Shown: positions 1-6,913 of the stretch, one piece after another
How the letters are laid out: every line of letters begins with the position of its first letter
How positions within the stretch are numbered: position 1 is the stretch's first letter
Source: DATDMG01 sp036518955
GTDB taxonomy: Bacteria; Actinomycetota; Actinomycetes; Actinomycetales; Kineosporiaceae
NCBI GenBank assembly: GCA_036518955.1
Contig: DATDMG010000374.1
Coordinates: 1-13,887 of the forward strand
Length of the DNA stretch: 13,887 nucleotides
Direction of reading: 5' to 3'
Notes under the pieces: model-generated
Database searches by the model: none
The model's input: only the letters and a program-made list of their open reading frames with translations
What the model was told of the DNA's origin: nothing
Made by a program: the position numbers and the translations under genes

Positions 1-25
1 GGGGTGACGCGCTGCGCGTCACCCC
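1..25 (-). terminator. Hairpin after the ctaCDF operon, likely terminator
   Basis: Bases 1-11 and 15-25 are perfect reverse complements (11-bp stem GGGGTGACGCG, 3-base loop). The hairpin starts 21 bases beyond the ctaF stop on the minus strand, where an operon terminator would be expected. Whether a T-rich tract follows cannot be seen, because the window ends at the hairpin. Actinobacterial terminators often lack the U-tract. It could serve both strands if a convergent gene lies just outside. Confidence 0.6.
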
Positions 26-46
26 GGACCTCGGGCCGCGGAGGCC

Positions 47-448
47 TCAGTGCGCGTGCTCCCCGCGGTAGTACTCGAACACCCAGAGGACGACGGCCAA
101 CGCGGCCGCCACCAACCCGATCAGGAAGAGCCACGCCCCGACCGCCAGGCCGGCGAAGATGAGCGCGCAGGCCAACCCCAGCCACAGCGGTGTCCACGAG
201 TAGGGCGAGAAGTGCCCGACCTCCCCGGCACCCTCCGAAATCTCCGCCTCGGGGTCGTCCTCCGGACGGATCCCGATCCTGCGGGACGTGATCCAGAAGT
301 ACGTGGCGATCATCAAGGAGAGCGCGGCAGTGAGCAGGATCCCCGTGACGCCGAGCGGCTCCCGCCACCTGGTGACGAAGCCGTAGACGATGCCGATCGG
401 TGCGAAGAAGAAGGCTCCCGCCCCGAACAGCCAGCTCTCGACCTTCAT
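47..448 (-). CDS. ctaF: Cytochrome c oxidase subunit IV, actinobacterial type (CtaF)
   Basis: This 133-residue membrane protein is the small actinobacterial subunit IV of aa3-type cytochrome c oxidase, part of the respiratory bcc-aa3 supercomplex in the plasma membrane. Four hydrophobic segments are visible (about residues 5-25, 34-54, 86-102 and 104-125). The loop between the second and third carries the acidic stretch RPEDDPEAEISEG followed by GHFSPYSWTPL, which is typical of the family. Length matches the family norm (about 130-140). The ATG lies 18 bases after the ctaD stop, with an AAGGA ribosome site 8 bases upstream, so it is the last gene of ctaC-ctaD-ctaF. It has no catalytic residues; its role is structural, as known for the family. 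Confidence 0.93.
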   Translation of the reverse strand: MKVESWLFGAGAFFFAPIGIVYGFVTRWREPLGVTGILLTAALSLMIATYFWITSRRIGIRPEDDPEAEISEGAGEVGHFSPYSWTPLWLGLACALIFAGLAVGAWLFLIGLVAAALAVVLWVFEYYRGEHAH

Positions 449-466
449 GGACTCGATCCTTCCCGG

Positions 467-2179
467 TCAGCGGGTCGCCACGTCGGGCCCGCCGAGGGCC
501 TTGGCCACGACGGAGTCGTCGGACGGGACGGCCCCCGCGGAGGCCGCCTCGGGATGGTGCAGGTCGAACGCCGGCCGCTCGGACCGGATGCGCGGCAGCC
601 GGGTGAAGTTGTGCCTGGGCGGCGGACATGACGTCGCCCACTCCAGCGAGGCGCCGTAGCCCCACGGGTCGTCAACCTCGACCAGCGGAGCGTTCCGTGC
701 GGTCACGATGACGTTCCAGACGAAGAACAGCATCGAGACAGCCAGGATGAGGGCACCGACGGTCGAGATCTGCTGCATGGTCGTGATGCCGTCCTCCGGC
801 ATGTAGTCGGCGTACCGCCGGGGGGCCCCCTGCATCCCGTACCAGTGCTGGATCAGGAACGTCGTGTGGAAGCCGATGAACGTCGTCCAGAAGTGCCACT
901 TGCCCAGGGTCTCGTTGAGCATCTTTCCGGTGAGCTTGGGCCACCAGAAGTAGAAGCCGGCGAACATCGCGAACACGACGGTGCCGAAGATCGTGTAATG
1001 GAAGTGCGCCACCACGAAGTAGCTGTCGGAAAGCTGGAAGTCGAGCGCGGGCGTGGACAGGATGATGCCCGTCACCCCACCGAACAGGAACGTCGCGAGG
1101 AAGCCCAACGTCCACAGGATCGGCGTCTCGAACGTGAGTGACCCGCCCCACATCGTGCCGATCCAGTTGAAGAACTTCACCCCGGTGGGCACCGCGATGA
1201 GCATCGTCATGAAGGCGAAGAACGGCAGGTTCACCTGGCCGGTCGTGTACATGTGGTGCGCCCACACCGCCACCGACAGGCCGGCGATCGCGATCGTCGC
1301 GAAGACGAGACCCTTGTACCCAAAGATCGGCTTGCGGCTGAACACCGGGAAGATCTCCGAGACGATGCCGAAGAACGGCAGCGCCAGAATGTAGACCTCG
1401 GGGTGGCCGAAGAACCAGAACAGGTGCTCCCAGAGGATCGGCCCGCCGTTCTGCGGCTCGAAGAGCTGGGCGCCGAGTTTGCGGTCCGCCATCAGGCCGA
1501 ACAGCGCGACAGCCAGCGGCGGGAACACCATGATGGCCAGCACACTGGTGATCAGGATGTTCCAGCTGAAGATCGGCATCCGGAACATCGTCATACCCGG
1601 CGCACGCATGCACACGATCGTGGTGATGAAGTTGACGGCGCCGAGAATGGTGCCGAAACCACCCATCGCCAGGCCGACGATGCCGAGGTCCGCCCCGAGC
1701 CCGGGTGAGAACACGGAGTTGGTCAGCGGCGAGTACATGTACCAGCCGAAGGACGCCGGACCCTGCGGGACCAGCAGGCTGGACGCCGCGATCACGCCAC
1801 CGAGGGCGTACAGCCAGTAGGCGAACATGTTCAGGCGCGGGAACGCCACGTCGGGCGCGCCGATCTGCAGCGGCATGATCGCATTCGCCCAGCCGGAGAA
1901 CGCGGGCGTGGCGAAGAGCAGCAGCATGATCAGACCGTGCATGGTGAACAGCTGGTTGTACTGCTCCTTCGACTGCAGGATCTGCATCCCTGGCTTGAAC
2001 AGCTCCAGCCGGATGAGCAGGGCGAGCAGCCCACCCACGAAGAAGAAGATCATCGCCGTGATGAGGTACAGGTTGCCGATGACCTTGTGGTCGGTGGTGG
2101 ACAGCCACTTGGCGATGGTTGCACCCTTGCTGCGCGCCTTCGGCGCGGTCAGGGTCCGCGGCTCACTGGCGGTCGTCAT
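467..2179 (-). CDS. ctaD: Cytochrome c oxidase subunit I (CtaD)
   Basis: Catalytic heme-copper subunit of aa3 oxidase, which reduces O2 to water and pumps protons. It has 570 residues, usual for actinobacteria. All ligands are visible: H81 and H394 for heme a, H392 for heme a3 (motif AHFHYTIFG), and H259, H308 and H309 for CuB, with Y263 of GHPEVY as the cross-linked tyrosine. Proton paths are intact: D-path D110, N99 and N117 plus E261; K-path T332 and K335 (VPTGVK). This makes it a type A1 oxidase by known criteria. Its ATG shares one base with the ctaC stop (TGATG), which suggests translational coupling. After the last helix (about 473-492) a soluble tail runs to residue 570, including the SLEWATSCPPPRHNF segment common in actinobacterial CtaD. 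Confidence 0.97.
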   Translation of the reverse strand: MTTASEPRTLTAPKARSKGATIAKWLSTTDHKVIGNLYLITAMIFFFVGGLLALLIRLELFKPGMQILQSKEQYNQLFTMHGLIMLLLFATPAFSGWANAIMPLQIGAPDVAFPRLNMFAYWLYALGGVIAASSLLVPQGPASFGWYMYSPLTNSVFSPGLGADLGIVGLAMGGFGTILGAVNFITTIVCMRAPGMTMFRMPIFSWNILITSVLAIMVFPPLAVALFGLMADRKLGAQLFEPQNGGPILWEHLFWFFGHPEVYILALPFFGIVSEIFPVFSRKPIFGYKGLVFATIAIAGLSVAVWAHHMYTTGQVNLPFFAFMTMLIAVPTGVKFFNWIGTMWGGSLTFETPILWTLGFLATFLFGGVTGIILSTPALDFQLSDSYFVVAHFHYTIFGTVVFAMFAGFYFWWPKLTGKMLNETLGKWHFWTTFIGFHTTFLIQHWYGMQGAPRRYADYMPEDGITTMQQISTVGALILAVSMLFFVWNVIVTARNAPLVEVDDPWGYGASLEWATSCPPPRHNFTRLPRIRSERPAFDLHHPEAASAGAVPSDDSVVAKALGGPDVATR

Positions 2180-3111
2180 CAGCTGTTCCCGGTTCCGGTA
2201 GAAGCGGCGGGGGACTCGGTCGGGACGGCACCCCCGTTGAAGGGGACGGCACCCCCCGGCGGGGTCTTGCTGCGGCCGAGGTTCGTGTCGAGCTGGCCGA
2301 CGTGGCCCTTGGCCCGCAGGTCCGCCATGTGCTGGTCGAACTCGGCCTGACTCACGACGGCGACGTTGAACAGCATCTCGGAGTGGAACTCCCCGCAGAG
2401 CTCACTGCACTTGCCCTTGAAGGTCCCGGTGACCTGGGGAACCATCTGGTACTTGTTCTCGACTCCAGGAATGGCGTCGATCTTGAACAGCGTGGCGGGT
2501 ATCCAGAACGCGTGGATCACGTCGCGTGAGGTGACGATGAATTCCACCCGCTTGTTCACCGGAAGGTACAGCGTCGGGAGTTGGGCCTCGACGCCACGCT
2601 TGCCGTCGAGCTCGCCCTGGATGCCCGTCTCGTACACGTTCGCATCCCGGTAGTTGAAGTCCCAGGACCATTGCTTGCCCACGACATTGATCGTCAGGTC
2701 GGGCTTCGCCGAGATGTCAATGATCTTCGCTTGAGCGTCCGCCGTCTTGATGAAGAGCGCAGCCACCATCATGATCGGGACGACGATGTAGAGGATCTCG
2801 AGCGGAATGTTGTACCGCACCTGCGGGGGAAGCCGGTGGTCATCCTTGCGGCGCCGATATACGATCATGCACCAGATCATCAGGCCCCATACCAGGGCGC
2901 CCACCGCCAGAGCCGCGACCCAGGACCCGTTCCACAGGTCGATGATCCGCGCGGTCTGGTTGGTGGTGTTCCGGTCGGGCGTCCCCAGGAAGCCGAGCTG
3001 GGCCTCCTTGCTGCAGCCCGACAGGAGGAGTACGCCCGGCAGAACGAGGGCCGGAACGACCGCCCGGCGGCTACGGCCGCCTTTTCCGCGACCTTCTTCG
3101 TGCGAACGCAA
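2179..3111 (-). CDS. ctaC: Cytochrome c oxidase subunit II, lipoprotein (CtaC)
   Basis: Electron-entry subunit of aa3 oxidase carrying the dinuclear CuA centre on the outer face of the membrane. I start it at the TTG at 3111, because GGGAAGG lies 6 bases upstream and this puts a clean lipoprotein signal at the N-terminus: basic residues, a hydrophobic core and lipobox LLLSGC with C33 as the lipidated residue. The 310-residue product has two membrane helices (about 64-84 and 104-121) and a cupredoxin domain with KQWSWDFNY and CuA ligands H200, C235, E237, C239, H243 and M246 (GKCSELCGEFHSEM). The frame stays open upstream to a GTG at 3282 (367 residues), but that extension looks non-coding. 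The C-terminal tail repeats GGAVP. It is the first gene of the operon. Confidence 0.94.
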   Translation of the reverse strand: MRSHEEGRGKGGRSRRAVVPALVLPGVLLLSGCSKEAQLGFLGTPDRNTTNQTARIIDLWNGSWVAALAVGALVWGLMIWCMIVYRRRKDDHRLPPQVRYNIPLEILYIVVPIMMVAALFIKTADAQAKIIDISAKPDLTINVVGKQWSWDFNYRDANVYETGIQGELDGKRGVEAQLPTLYLPVNKRVEFIVTSRDVIHAFWIPATLFKIDAIPGVENKYQMVPQVTGTFKGKCSELCGEFHSEMLFNVAVVSQAEFDQHMADLRAKGHVGQLDTNLGRSKTPPGGAVPFNGGAVPTESPAASTGTGNS

Positions 3112-3117
3112 CGGTAG

Positions 3118-3130
3118 CCTTCCCACTCCT
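3118..3130 (-). promoter_or_regulatory. Ribosome binding site fixing the ctaC TTG start
   Basis: The minus strand reads AGGAGTGGGAAGG here, purine-rich and complementary in part to the 16S 3' end, ending 6 bases before the TTG at 3111. An alternative GTG at 3126-3124 lies inside this stretch and is therefore less likely to be the start. Confidence 0.6.
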
Positions 3131-3178
3131 GTCGTGGCCCGGCTCGTGCCGGCCGATGCACGGACGTCGAACGAGAGA

Positions 3179-3184
3179 ACAGTA
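3179..3184 (-). promoter_or_regulatory. Possible -10 box for the ctaCDF operon
   Basis: The minus strand reads TACTGT (TANNNT type), about 67 bases before the ctaC TTG, which would leave a leader of about 60 bases. No convincing -35 hexamer is seen about 17 bases further upstream. This is one candidate within the 242-base gap 3112-3353, which must hold the oxidase promoter because aat points the same way and ends at 3354. Confidence 0.3.
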
Positions 3185-3268
3185 CCGCCTGCCGTGTCGC
3201 GGATACGGGGGTGGAGTTCGCCATCCTGGCGTGGCGCACCGCACACGTTGCAGCAATTCGGTAACGAG

Positions 3269-3282
3269 GTGGTCACGACCAC
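3269..3282. repeat. 14-bp dyad upstream of ctaC (possible operator)
   Basis: GTGGTC and GACCAC face each other across two bases (AC), giving a near-perfect palindrome about 160 bases before the chosen ctaC start. It lies in the aat-ctaC gap and could be a regulator site, but no family can be named from the sequence. Chance occurrence in GC-rich DNA is possible. Confidence 0.3.
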
Positions 3283-3353
3283 GACAAGGGATGATCCTTA
3301 TTCGAGAGCCCGCGCAGCACCCGGAGCTGCGGTTGTCTCCCCGCGGCCCCGGC

Positions 3354-4064
3354 TCAGCCTACTCGCCTGCCCCGCCGGGCCCATCCAGCGGGGGTCGGAC
3401 CTTCCAGCGCGACGGTCAGCAGCTCGAGGTACCGCCCTCGGGAGATCTCGACGGCCCCGAGGCTCGCCAGGTGCGGGGTGCGCCACTGGACGTCGAGCAG
3501 CCGGCGCGGGTCGCCGTCCTCGGACAGCAGGTCGACGAGTGCCACCAGGGCCGCCTTCGAGGCATCCGTCTCGCGGTGGAACATCGACTCCCCGGCGAAC
3601 AGTCCACCGATCCCCACCCCGTACAGGCCGCCGGCGAGCCGGTCGTTCCGCCAGCACTCCACCGAATGTGCCCAGCCGAGGTCGAAGAGGACCTGGTAGG
3701 CCCGGCTGATCGTGTCGGTGATCCAGCGACCGCTCCGCGACGGGTCCGCGCAGGCCGCCATGACCTCCGGGAACGCCGTGTCGATCCGGACCTCGAACCG
3801 GGAGCAGGAGCGGCGCAGCGAGCGGCTCACCCGCAGTCCGTCCAGCGGCAGCACCCCCCGCGGATCGGGCGACCACCAGCCCACCGGTCCCCGACCGTTG
3901 CGCCCCAGCCCCATCGGGAACAGCCCACTGCGGTACGCGGCGAGCAGCGTGCCCGGCTCCAGGTCCGCGCCGACCCCGACCAGGTCCTCCCCCGCCTCCG
4001 CGCCGGCGACCTCGAAGTGGTACCGGGACGGCGCAGGTTCGCGCGGCCACGTCACCCAGGACAC
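3354..4064 (-). CDS. aat: Leucyl/phenylalanyl-tRNA-protein transferase (Aat)
   Basis: Cytosolic enzyme that transfers Leu or Phe from aminoacyl-tRNA to proteins with N-terminal Arg or Lys, marking them for ClpS/ClpAP-type proteolysis. The 236 residues show the family order: GLFPM (47-51), WWSPDPRGVLPL (63-74), HSVE (133-136), GGLYGVGIGGLFAGESMF (145-162) and DVQWRTPHLASLGAVEI (191-207), including E159 and D191 at the positions usually called catalytic. The start is GTG; the ORF opens 4 bases after the adoK stop, so the two genes are probably co-transcribed and coupled. A second GTG three codons on (4055) is an equally plausible start. Length is close to the norm (about 230-250). Confidence 0.94.
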   Translation of the reverse strand: MSWVTWPREPAPSRYHFEVAGAEAGEDLVGVGADLEPGTLLAAYRSGLFPMGLGRNGRGPVGWWSPDPRGVLPLDGLRVSRSLRRSCSRFEVRIDTAFPEVMAACADPSRSGRWITDTISRAYQVLFDLGWAHSVECWRNDRLAGGLYGVGIGGLFAGESMFHRETDASKAALVALVDLLSEDGDPRRLLDVQWRTPHLASLGAVEISRGRYLELLTVALEGPTPAGWARRGRRVG

Positions 4065-4068
4065 CTGC

Positions 4069-5052
4069 TCAGGGGTGCAAGGTCTTCAGATGCGGCTCGA
4101 CCTCGGCCGCCGCGCCGTCGCCGTACGCGTGGGCCAGCCGGTCGAGAAACGCCAGCCGCCGCAGGTCGTACTCCTGGGTCCCGACCGTCTCGAGCACCAG
4201 GGTGGCGAGCGTGCACCCCACCTGGGCGCAACGCTCGTTCGGCAGGCCCCAGGAGAGTGCCGCCATGAACCCGGCCCGGAAGCCGTCGCCCACGCCGGTC
4301 GGGTCGGCGATCTTCTCGGTGCGGACCGCCGGCACCCGGACGACGTCCCCGTCCGCGCGCTCGACGACCACGCCGTCCTTGCCGTGAGTGGTCACCCGGG
4401 TCCTCACCCGGGCCAGCACCTCGTCGGCCGACCAGCCGGTCTTCTGGCTGATCAGCGCCGCCTCGTAGTCGTTCGTGAACAGGAACGCCGCGCCGTCGAT
4501 CAGGTCGCGGATCTGCGGACCCTCCGACCAGGCGAGCTGCTGGGAGGGGTCGGCGGCGAACGGAATGTTCCGGGACCGGCACTCCTCGGTGTGGCGGAGC
4601 ATCGCCTCCGGGTCGTTGGGGCTGATCACGACCAACTCCAGCGGACCCGCGGCCTGGGCGGGCGCGAGCTCGATCTGCCGGGCCTCGCTCATCGCCCCGG
4701 CGTAGAACGAGGCGATCTGGGCCTGGTGGCGGTCGGTGGTGCAGATGAACCGGGACGTGTGCAGCAGTTCGGAGACGTGCACGAACGTGCAGTCCACGCC
4801 GTGCCGCTCCAGCCAGGACCGGTACTCGGCGAAATCCTCACCCACCGCACCGATCAACAGCGGGTTCAGCCCGAGGTTGGCCAACCCGAACGAGATGTTG
4901 GCCGCCACCCCCCCGCGGCGGATCTGCAGATCCTGGACGAGGAACGACAACGCCACCTTGTCGAGCTGCTCGACAACCAGGCTGTCGGAGAAGACGCCGT
5001 CGAAGACCATCAGGTGGTCGGTGGCGATGGACCCGGTGACCGCGATACGCAC
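4069..5052 (-). CDS. adoK: Adenosine kinase, PfkB/ribokinase fold (AdoK type)
   Basis: Phosphorylates adenosine to AMP with ATP in the cytosol (purine salvage). The 327-residue protein resembles the mycobacterial AdoK (Rv2202c) along its whole length, by my recollection: N-terminal MRIAVTGSIATDHLM, substrate-side RGGVAAN (46-52), SFYAGAMSEAR (115-125), AADPSQQLA (166-174), LFTNDYE and the PfkB signature DPTGVGDGFRAGF (250-262) with catalytic base D256. Mycobacterial AdoK is closer to sugar kinases than to eukaryotic adenosine kinases, so a sugar kinase role cannot be excluded. I start at the GTG at 5052, which gives the family N-terminus; the frame is open to 5124 but those 24 residues have no family match. 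A TANNNT box 8 bases upstream may give it its own near-leaderless promoter. It is followed directly by aat. Confidence 0.9.
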   Translation of the reverse strand: MRIAVTGSIATDHLMVFDGVFSDSLVVEQLDKVALSFLVQDLQIRRGGVAANISFGLANLGLNPLLIGAVGEDFAEYRSWLERHGVDCTFVHVSELLHTSRFICTTDRHQAQIASFYAGAMSEARQIELAPAQAAGPLELVVISPNDPEAMLRHTEECRSRNIPFAADPSQQLAWSEGPQIRDLIDGAAFLFTNDYEAALISQKTGWSADEVLARVRTRVTTHGKDGVVVERADGDVVRVPAVRTEKIADPTGVGDGFRAGFMAALSWGLPNERCAQVGCTLATLVLETVGTQEYDLRRLAFLDRLAHAYGDGAAAEVEPHLKTLHP

Positions 5053-5060
5053 GACGGCAC

Positions 5061-5066
5061 ACGATA
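5061..5066 (-). promoter_or_regulatory. Possible -10 box for adoK
   Basis: The minus strand reads TATCGT, 8 bases before the adoK GTG at 5052, while no ribosome site is seen there. This would give a leaderless or almost leaderless adoK-aat transcript. Spacing is slightly longer than in the other leaderless-type genes here, so this is less certain. Confidence 0.4.
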
Positions 5067-5118
5067 CCCGGCCTGTCGGTCGGGTCGATCCCCGCCGGGA
5101 ACGGACCAACCCAGAAAC

Positions 5119-5168
5119 GATCATGCAGTCCCGCCGCGGCTCGGTGGCCCCGGAAGAACTGCATGATC
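5119..5168. repeat. Perfect 11-bp inverted repeat between erpA and adoK
   Basis: GATCATGCAGT (5119-5129) and ACTGCATGATC (5158-5168) are exact reverse complements flanking a 28-base GC-rich spacer. The element fills the middle of the 163-base erpA-adoK gap. On the minus strand the second arm is followed by GTTTCTGG, too weak for a normal U-tract. Options are a dispersed intergenic palindrome (REP or MITE-like), a terminator or attenuator between the two genes, or a regulator site. The arms are AT-richer than their surroundings, which favours a defined element over chance. Confidence 0.6.
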
Positions 5169-5215
5169 ACAAGCGAGTGAAGATCAGGACGCGTTCGCCC
5201 CCGTCGATGGGTCGA

Positions 5216-5587
5216 TCAGTGGAAGCTGTCGCCGCACGCGCAGCTGCCGCTCGCGTTCGGGTTGTCGATCGTGAAGCCCTGTTTCTCGATGCTGTCCGCG
5301 AAGTCGATCGTGGCACCGTCGAGCATGGGCACGCTCATCCGGTCCACCACGACCTCGACGCCGCTGAACTCGCGGATGCGGTCGCCGTCCAGCGTCCGCT
5401 CGTCGAAGTAGAGCTGGTAGACGAAACCGGAGCAGCCGCCGGCCTGTACCTGGACGCGAAGCCGCAGGTCGTCACGGCCCTCCTGCGCCAGCAGGCTCTT
5501 CACCTTGGCGGCGGCGACGTCGGTCAGCACGACTCCGTGGCTCTTCGCCTCGGTGGCCACCTGGCCCGGCTGGTCCTGAACGGTCAT
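5216..5587 (-). CDS. erpA: Iron-sulfur cluster insertion protein, ErpA/HesB/IscA family
   Basis: A-type carrier that receives Fe-S clusters and delivers them to apoproteins in the cytosol. With the start chosen here the product has 123 residues. The three cluster-binding cysteines are present: C52 in AGGCSGFVYQL and C116/C118 in the terminal SCACGDSFH (C-x63-C-x-C). I choose the ATG at 5587 because GGAG lies 9 bases upstream; the other in-frame ATG at 5596 abuts that GGAG with no spacing. A homologue (Rv2204c) occupies the same position near adoK in mycobacteria, from memory. Its 143-base upstream gap holds a TACCCT box at 5703-5708 (minus) without a good -35, and an imperfect inverted repeat at 5675-5696. 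The symbol is by family; IscA or SufA function cannot be separated here. Confidence 0.93.
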   Translation of the reverse strand: MTVQDQPGQVATEAKSHGVVLTDVAAAKVKSLLAQEGRDDLRLRVQVQAGGCSGFVYQLYFDERTLDGDRIREFSGVEVVVDRMSVPMLDGATIDFADSIEKQGFTIDNPNASGSCACGDSFH

Positions 5588-5596
5588 GGATGTCAT

Positions 5597-5600
5597 CTCC
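5597..5600 (-). promoter_or_regulatory. Ribosome binding site deciding the erpA start
   Basis: GGAG on the minus strand lies immediately before the first ATG (5596) but 9 bases before the second ATG (5587). Only the second has workable spacing, so the protein probably begins MTVQDQPG. Confidence 0.55.
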
Positions 5601-5730
5601 GTATCCGCGGGAACTGCGGGTGCGGCCGCTGCCGGCCCGGTTGCTACAGCGTGGTGCCCGGGCCGTCCATTCCCGCATGCCGACTCGTGGGTATGCCACT
5701 CCAGGGTAGGGCCATCCTCGGCCGGGCAGC

Positions 5731-6900
5731 TCAGCCGGGCGACCGGGACCAGGTCCGGGCTACCCGGGCGGCGCGGTCGGCGAGGCTGCGGTACGGGTCG
5801 GCCAGCGCCATCGTGACCTCACCGGGCGTCCGGGCCACGGGGTAGGCGGACTCCACCCCGATGGCCAGGGCCTCCCGGCGTCCCACCTCCACCTGGCCCG
5901 CCACCACGACCACCGGCCGACCGATCTCGAGACCCTGCCGGGCCACCGCCGCGACCACCTTGCCCCGCAGCGACTGCCAGTCGAACCGGCCCTCACCGGT
6001 GATCACCAGGTCGTTGTGCCGTACCCGCTCGGCGAATCGGACAGCCTCCAGCACGGCCTGGGCCCCGGGCACCCGGCGCCCCCCGAGCAGGAGCAGCCCG
6101 AACCCCAACCCACCGGCGGCACCGGCTCCCGGTCGCGCGCTCGCCCGCCGCTCCAGGCCCAGCACGTCCAGCGCAGCGACCGCGAAGTCGGCGAGGCAGC
6201 GTTCCAGTTCCTGGGCCTGTTCCGGGGTGGCGCCCTTCTGCGCGGCGAAGCCCGCGCTGGCGCCCCGCAGGCCGAGGAGAGGGACGTCGACGTCCGTGGC
6301 CACCAGCAGATCGACGCCCGCCCAACTGTCCCGGACAGCGCACAGCCAGGCCAGCTCGGCGGAGGTGACCCCGGCCAGCGCCGCGCCGCCGCCGGCAAGC
6401 CGCTCCCGCACCGGTGCGGGGACGTCCACGCCCGCGCCCACCGCCAGCGCGGCGAGCAACCCCGCCCCCGCATCGTTCGTCCCGGAACCGCCCAGGCCGA
6501 TCACCACCCGGCCGGCGCCGGCGTCCCGCGCCGCCTCCAGCAGGGCGGCGACCCCGGCCGTACTGGTACGGCCCGGGTCGCGCCGGCCGGCAGGGACCAG
6601 GTGCAGCCCGCACGCCTGCGCGGATTCCAGGTAGCCGGTCAGGACGCCGTCCTCGGCCTCGGCGAGCACGATCGCTGCCGGAGCCGGCTCGCCCAGCGGG
6701 CCGGTGACCATCACCGCGCTGGTCCGGGCGTCGAGACTGGACCGCAGGACGTCGATGAAGCCGGGTCCGCCGTCCGACAGCGGGCACAGCTCGACCTCGT
6801 CGTGCGGCGCCTGTCGGCGCCAGCCCTCGGCGATCGCGGCGGCCGCCTGGCCGGCCGTCAGCGTTCCGGTGAAGCAGTCGGGGGCGATCAGGACGCGCAC
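5731..6900 (-). CDS. Glycerate kinase, GarK/GlxK family
   Basis: Predicted to phosphorylate D-glycerate, feeding it into glycolysis. It has 389 residues, typical of the family, with the usual blocks: PDCFTGTLTAGQAA near the N-terminus, LSDGGPGFIDVL (41-52), GLGGSGTNDAGAGLL (135-149), DVDVPLLGLRGA (203-214), QKGA (221-224), GAGAAGGLGFG (258-268) and TGEGRFDWQSLRGK (301-314). Two changes from the enterobacterial consensus stand out: the Lys of DSFKG is Thr, and DGGEGT reads DGGPGF. The actinobacterial relative Rv2205c also departs from the first motif, as I recall, so the exact substrate is open. The GTG start lies 13 bases after the peptidase stop without a clear ribosome site, suggesting co-transcription and coupling. 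Whether it makes 2- or 3-phosphoglycerate is not decidable here. Confidence 0.88.
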   Translation of the reverse strand: MRVLIAPDCFTGTLTAGQAAAAIAEGWRRQAPHDEVELCPLSDGGPGFIDVLRSSLDARTSAVMVTGPLGEPAPAAIVLAEAEDGVLTGYLESAQACGLHLVPAGRRDPGRTSTAGVAALLEAARDAGAGRVVIGLGGSGTNDAGAGLLAALAVGAGVDVPAPVRERLAGGGAALAGVTSAELAWLCAVRDSWAGVDLLVATDVDVPLLGLRGASAGFAAQKGATPEQAQELERCLADFAVAALDVLGLERRASARPGAGAAGGLGFGLLLLGGRRVPGAQAVLEAVRFAERVRHNDLVITGEGRFDWQSLRGKVVAAVARQGLEIGRPVVVVAGQVEVGRREALAIGVESAYPVARTPGEVTMALADPYRSLADRAARVARTWSRSPG

Positions 6901-6913
6901 GCGTCACGCGCCG

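Noticed and set aside
2179..3282. GTG at 3282 as start of CtaC, giving a CCNVC motif near the N-terminus
   Set aside because: The upstream 57 codons show no family similarity and would bury the lipoprotein signal; a good ribosome site supports the TTG at 3111.
3712..5166. 484-codon plus-strand frame opposite aat and adoK
   Set aside because: Shadow of two clear genes; the translation is rich in Arg, Pro, Gly and Asp with no domain.
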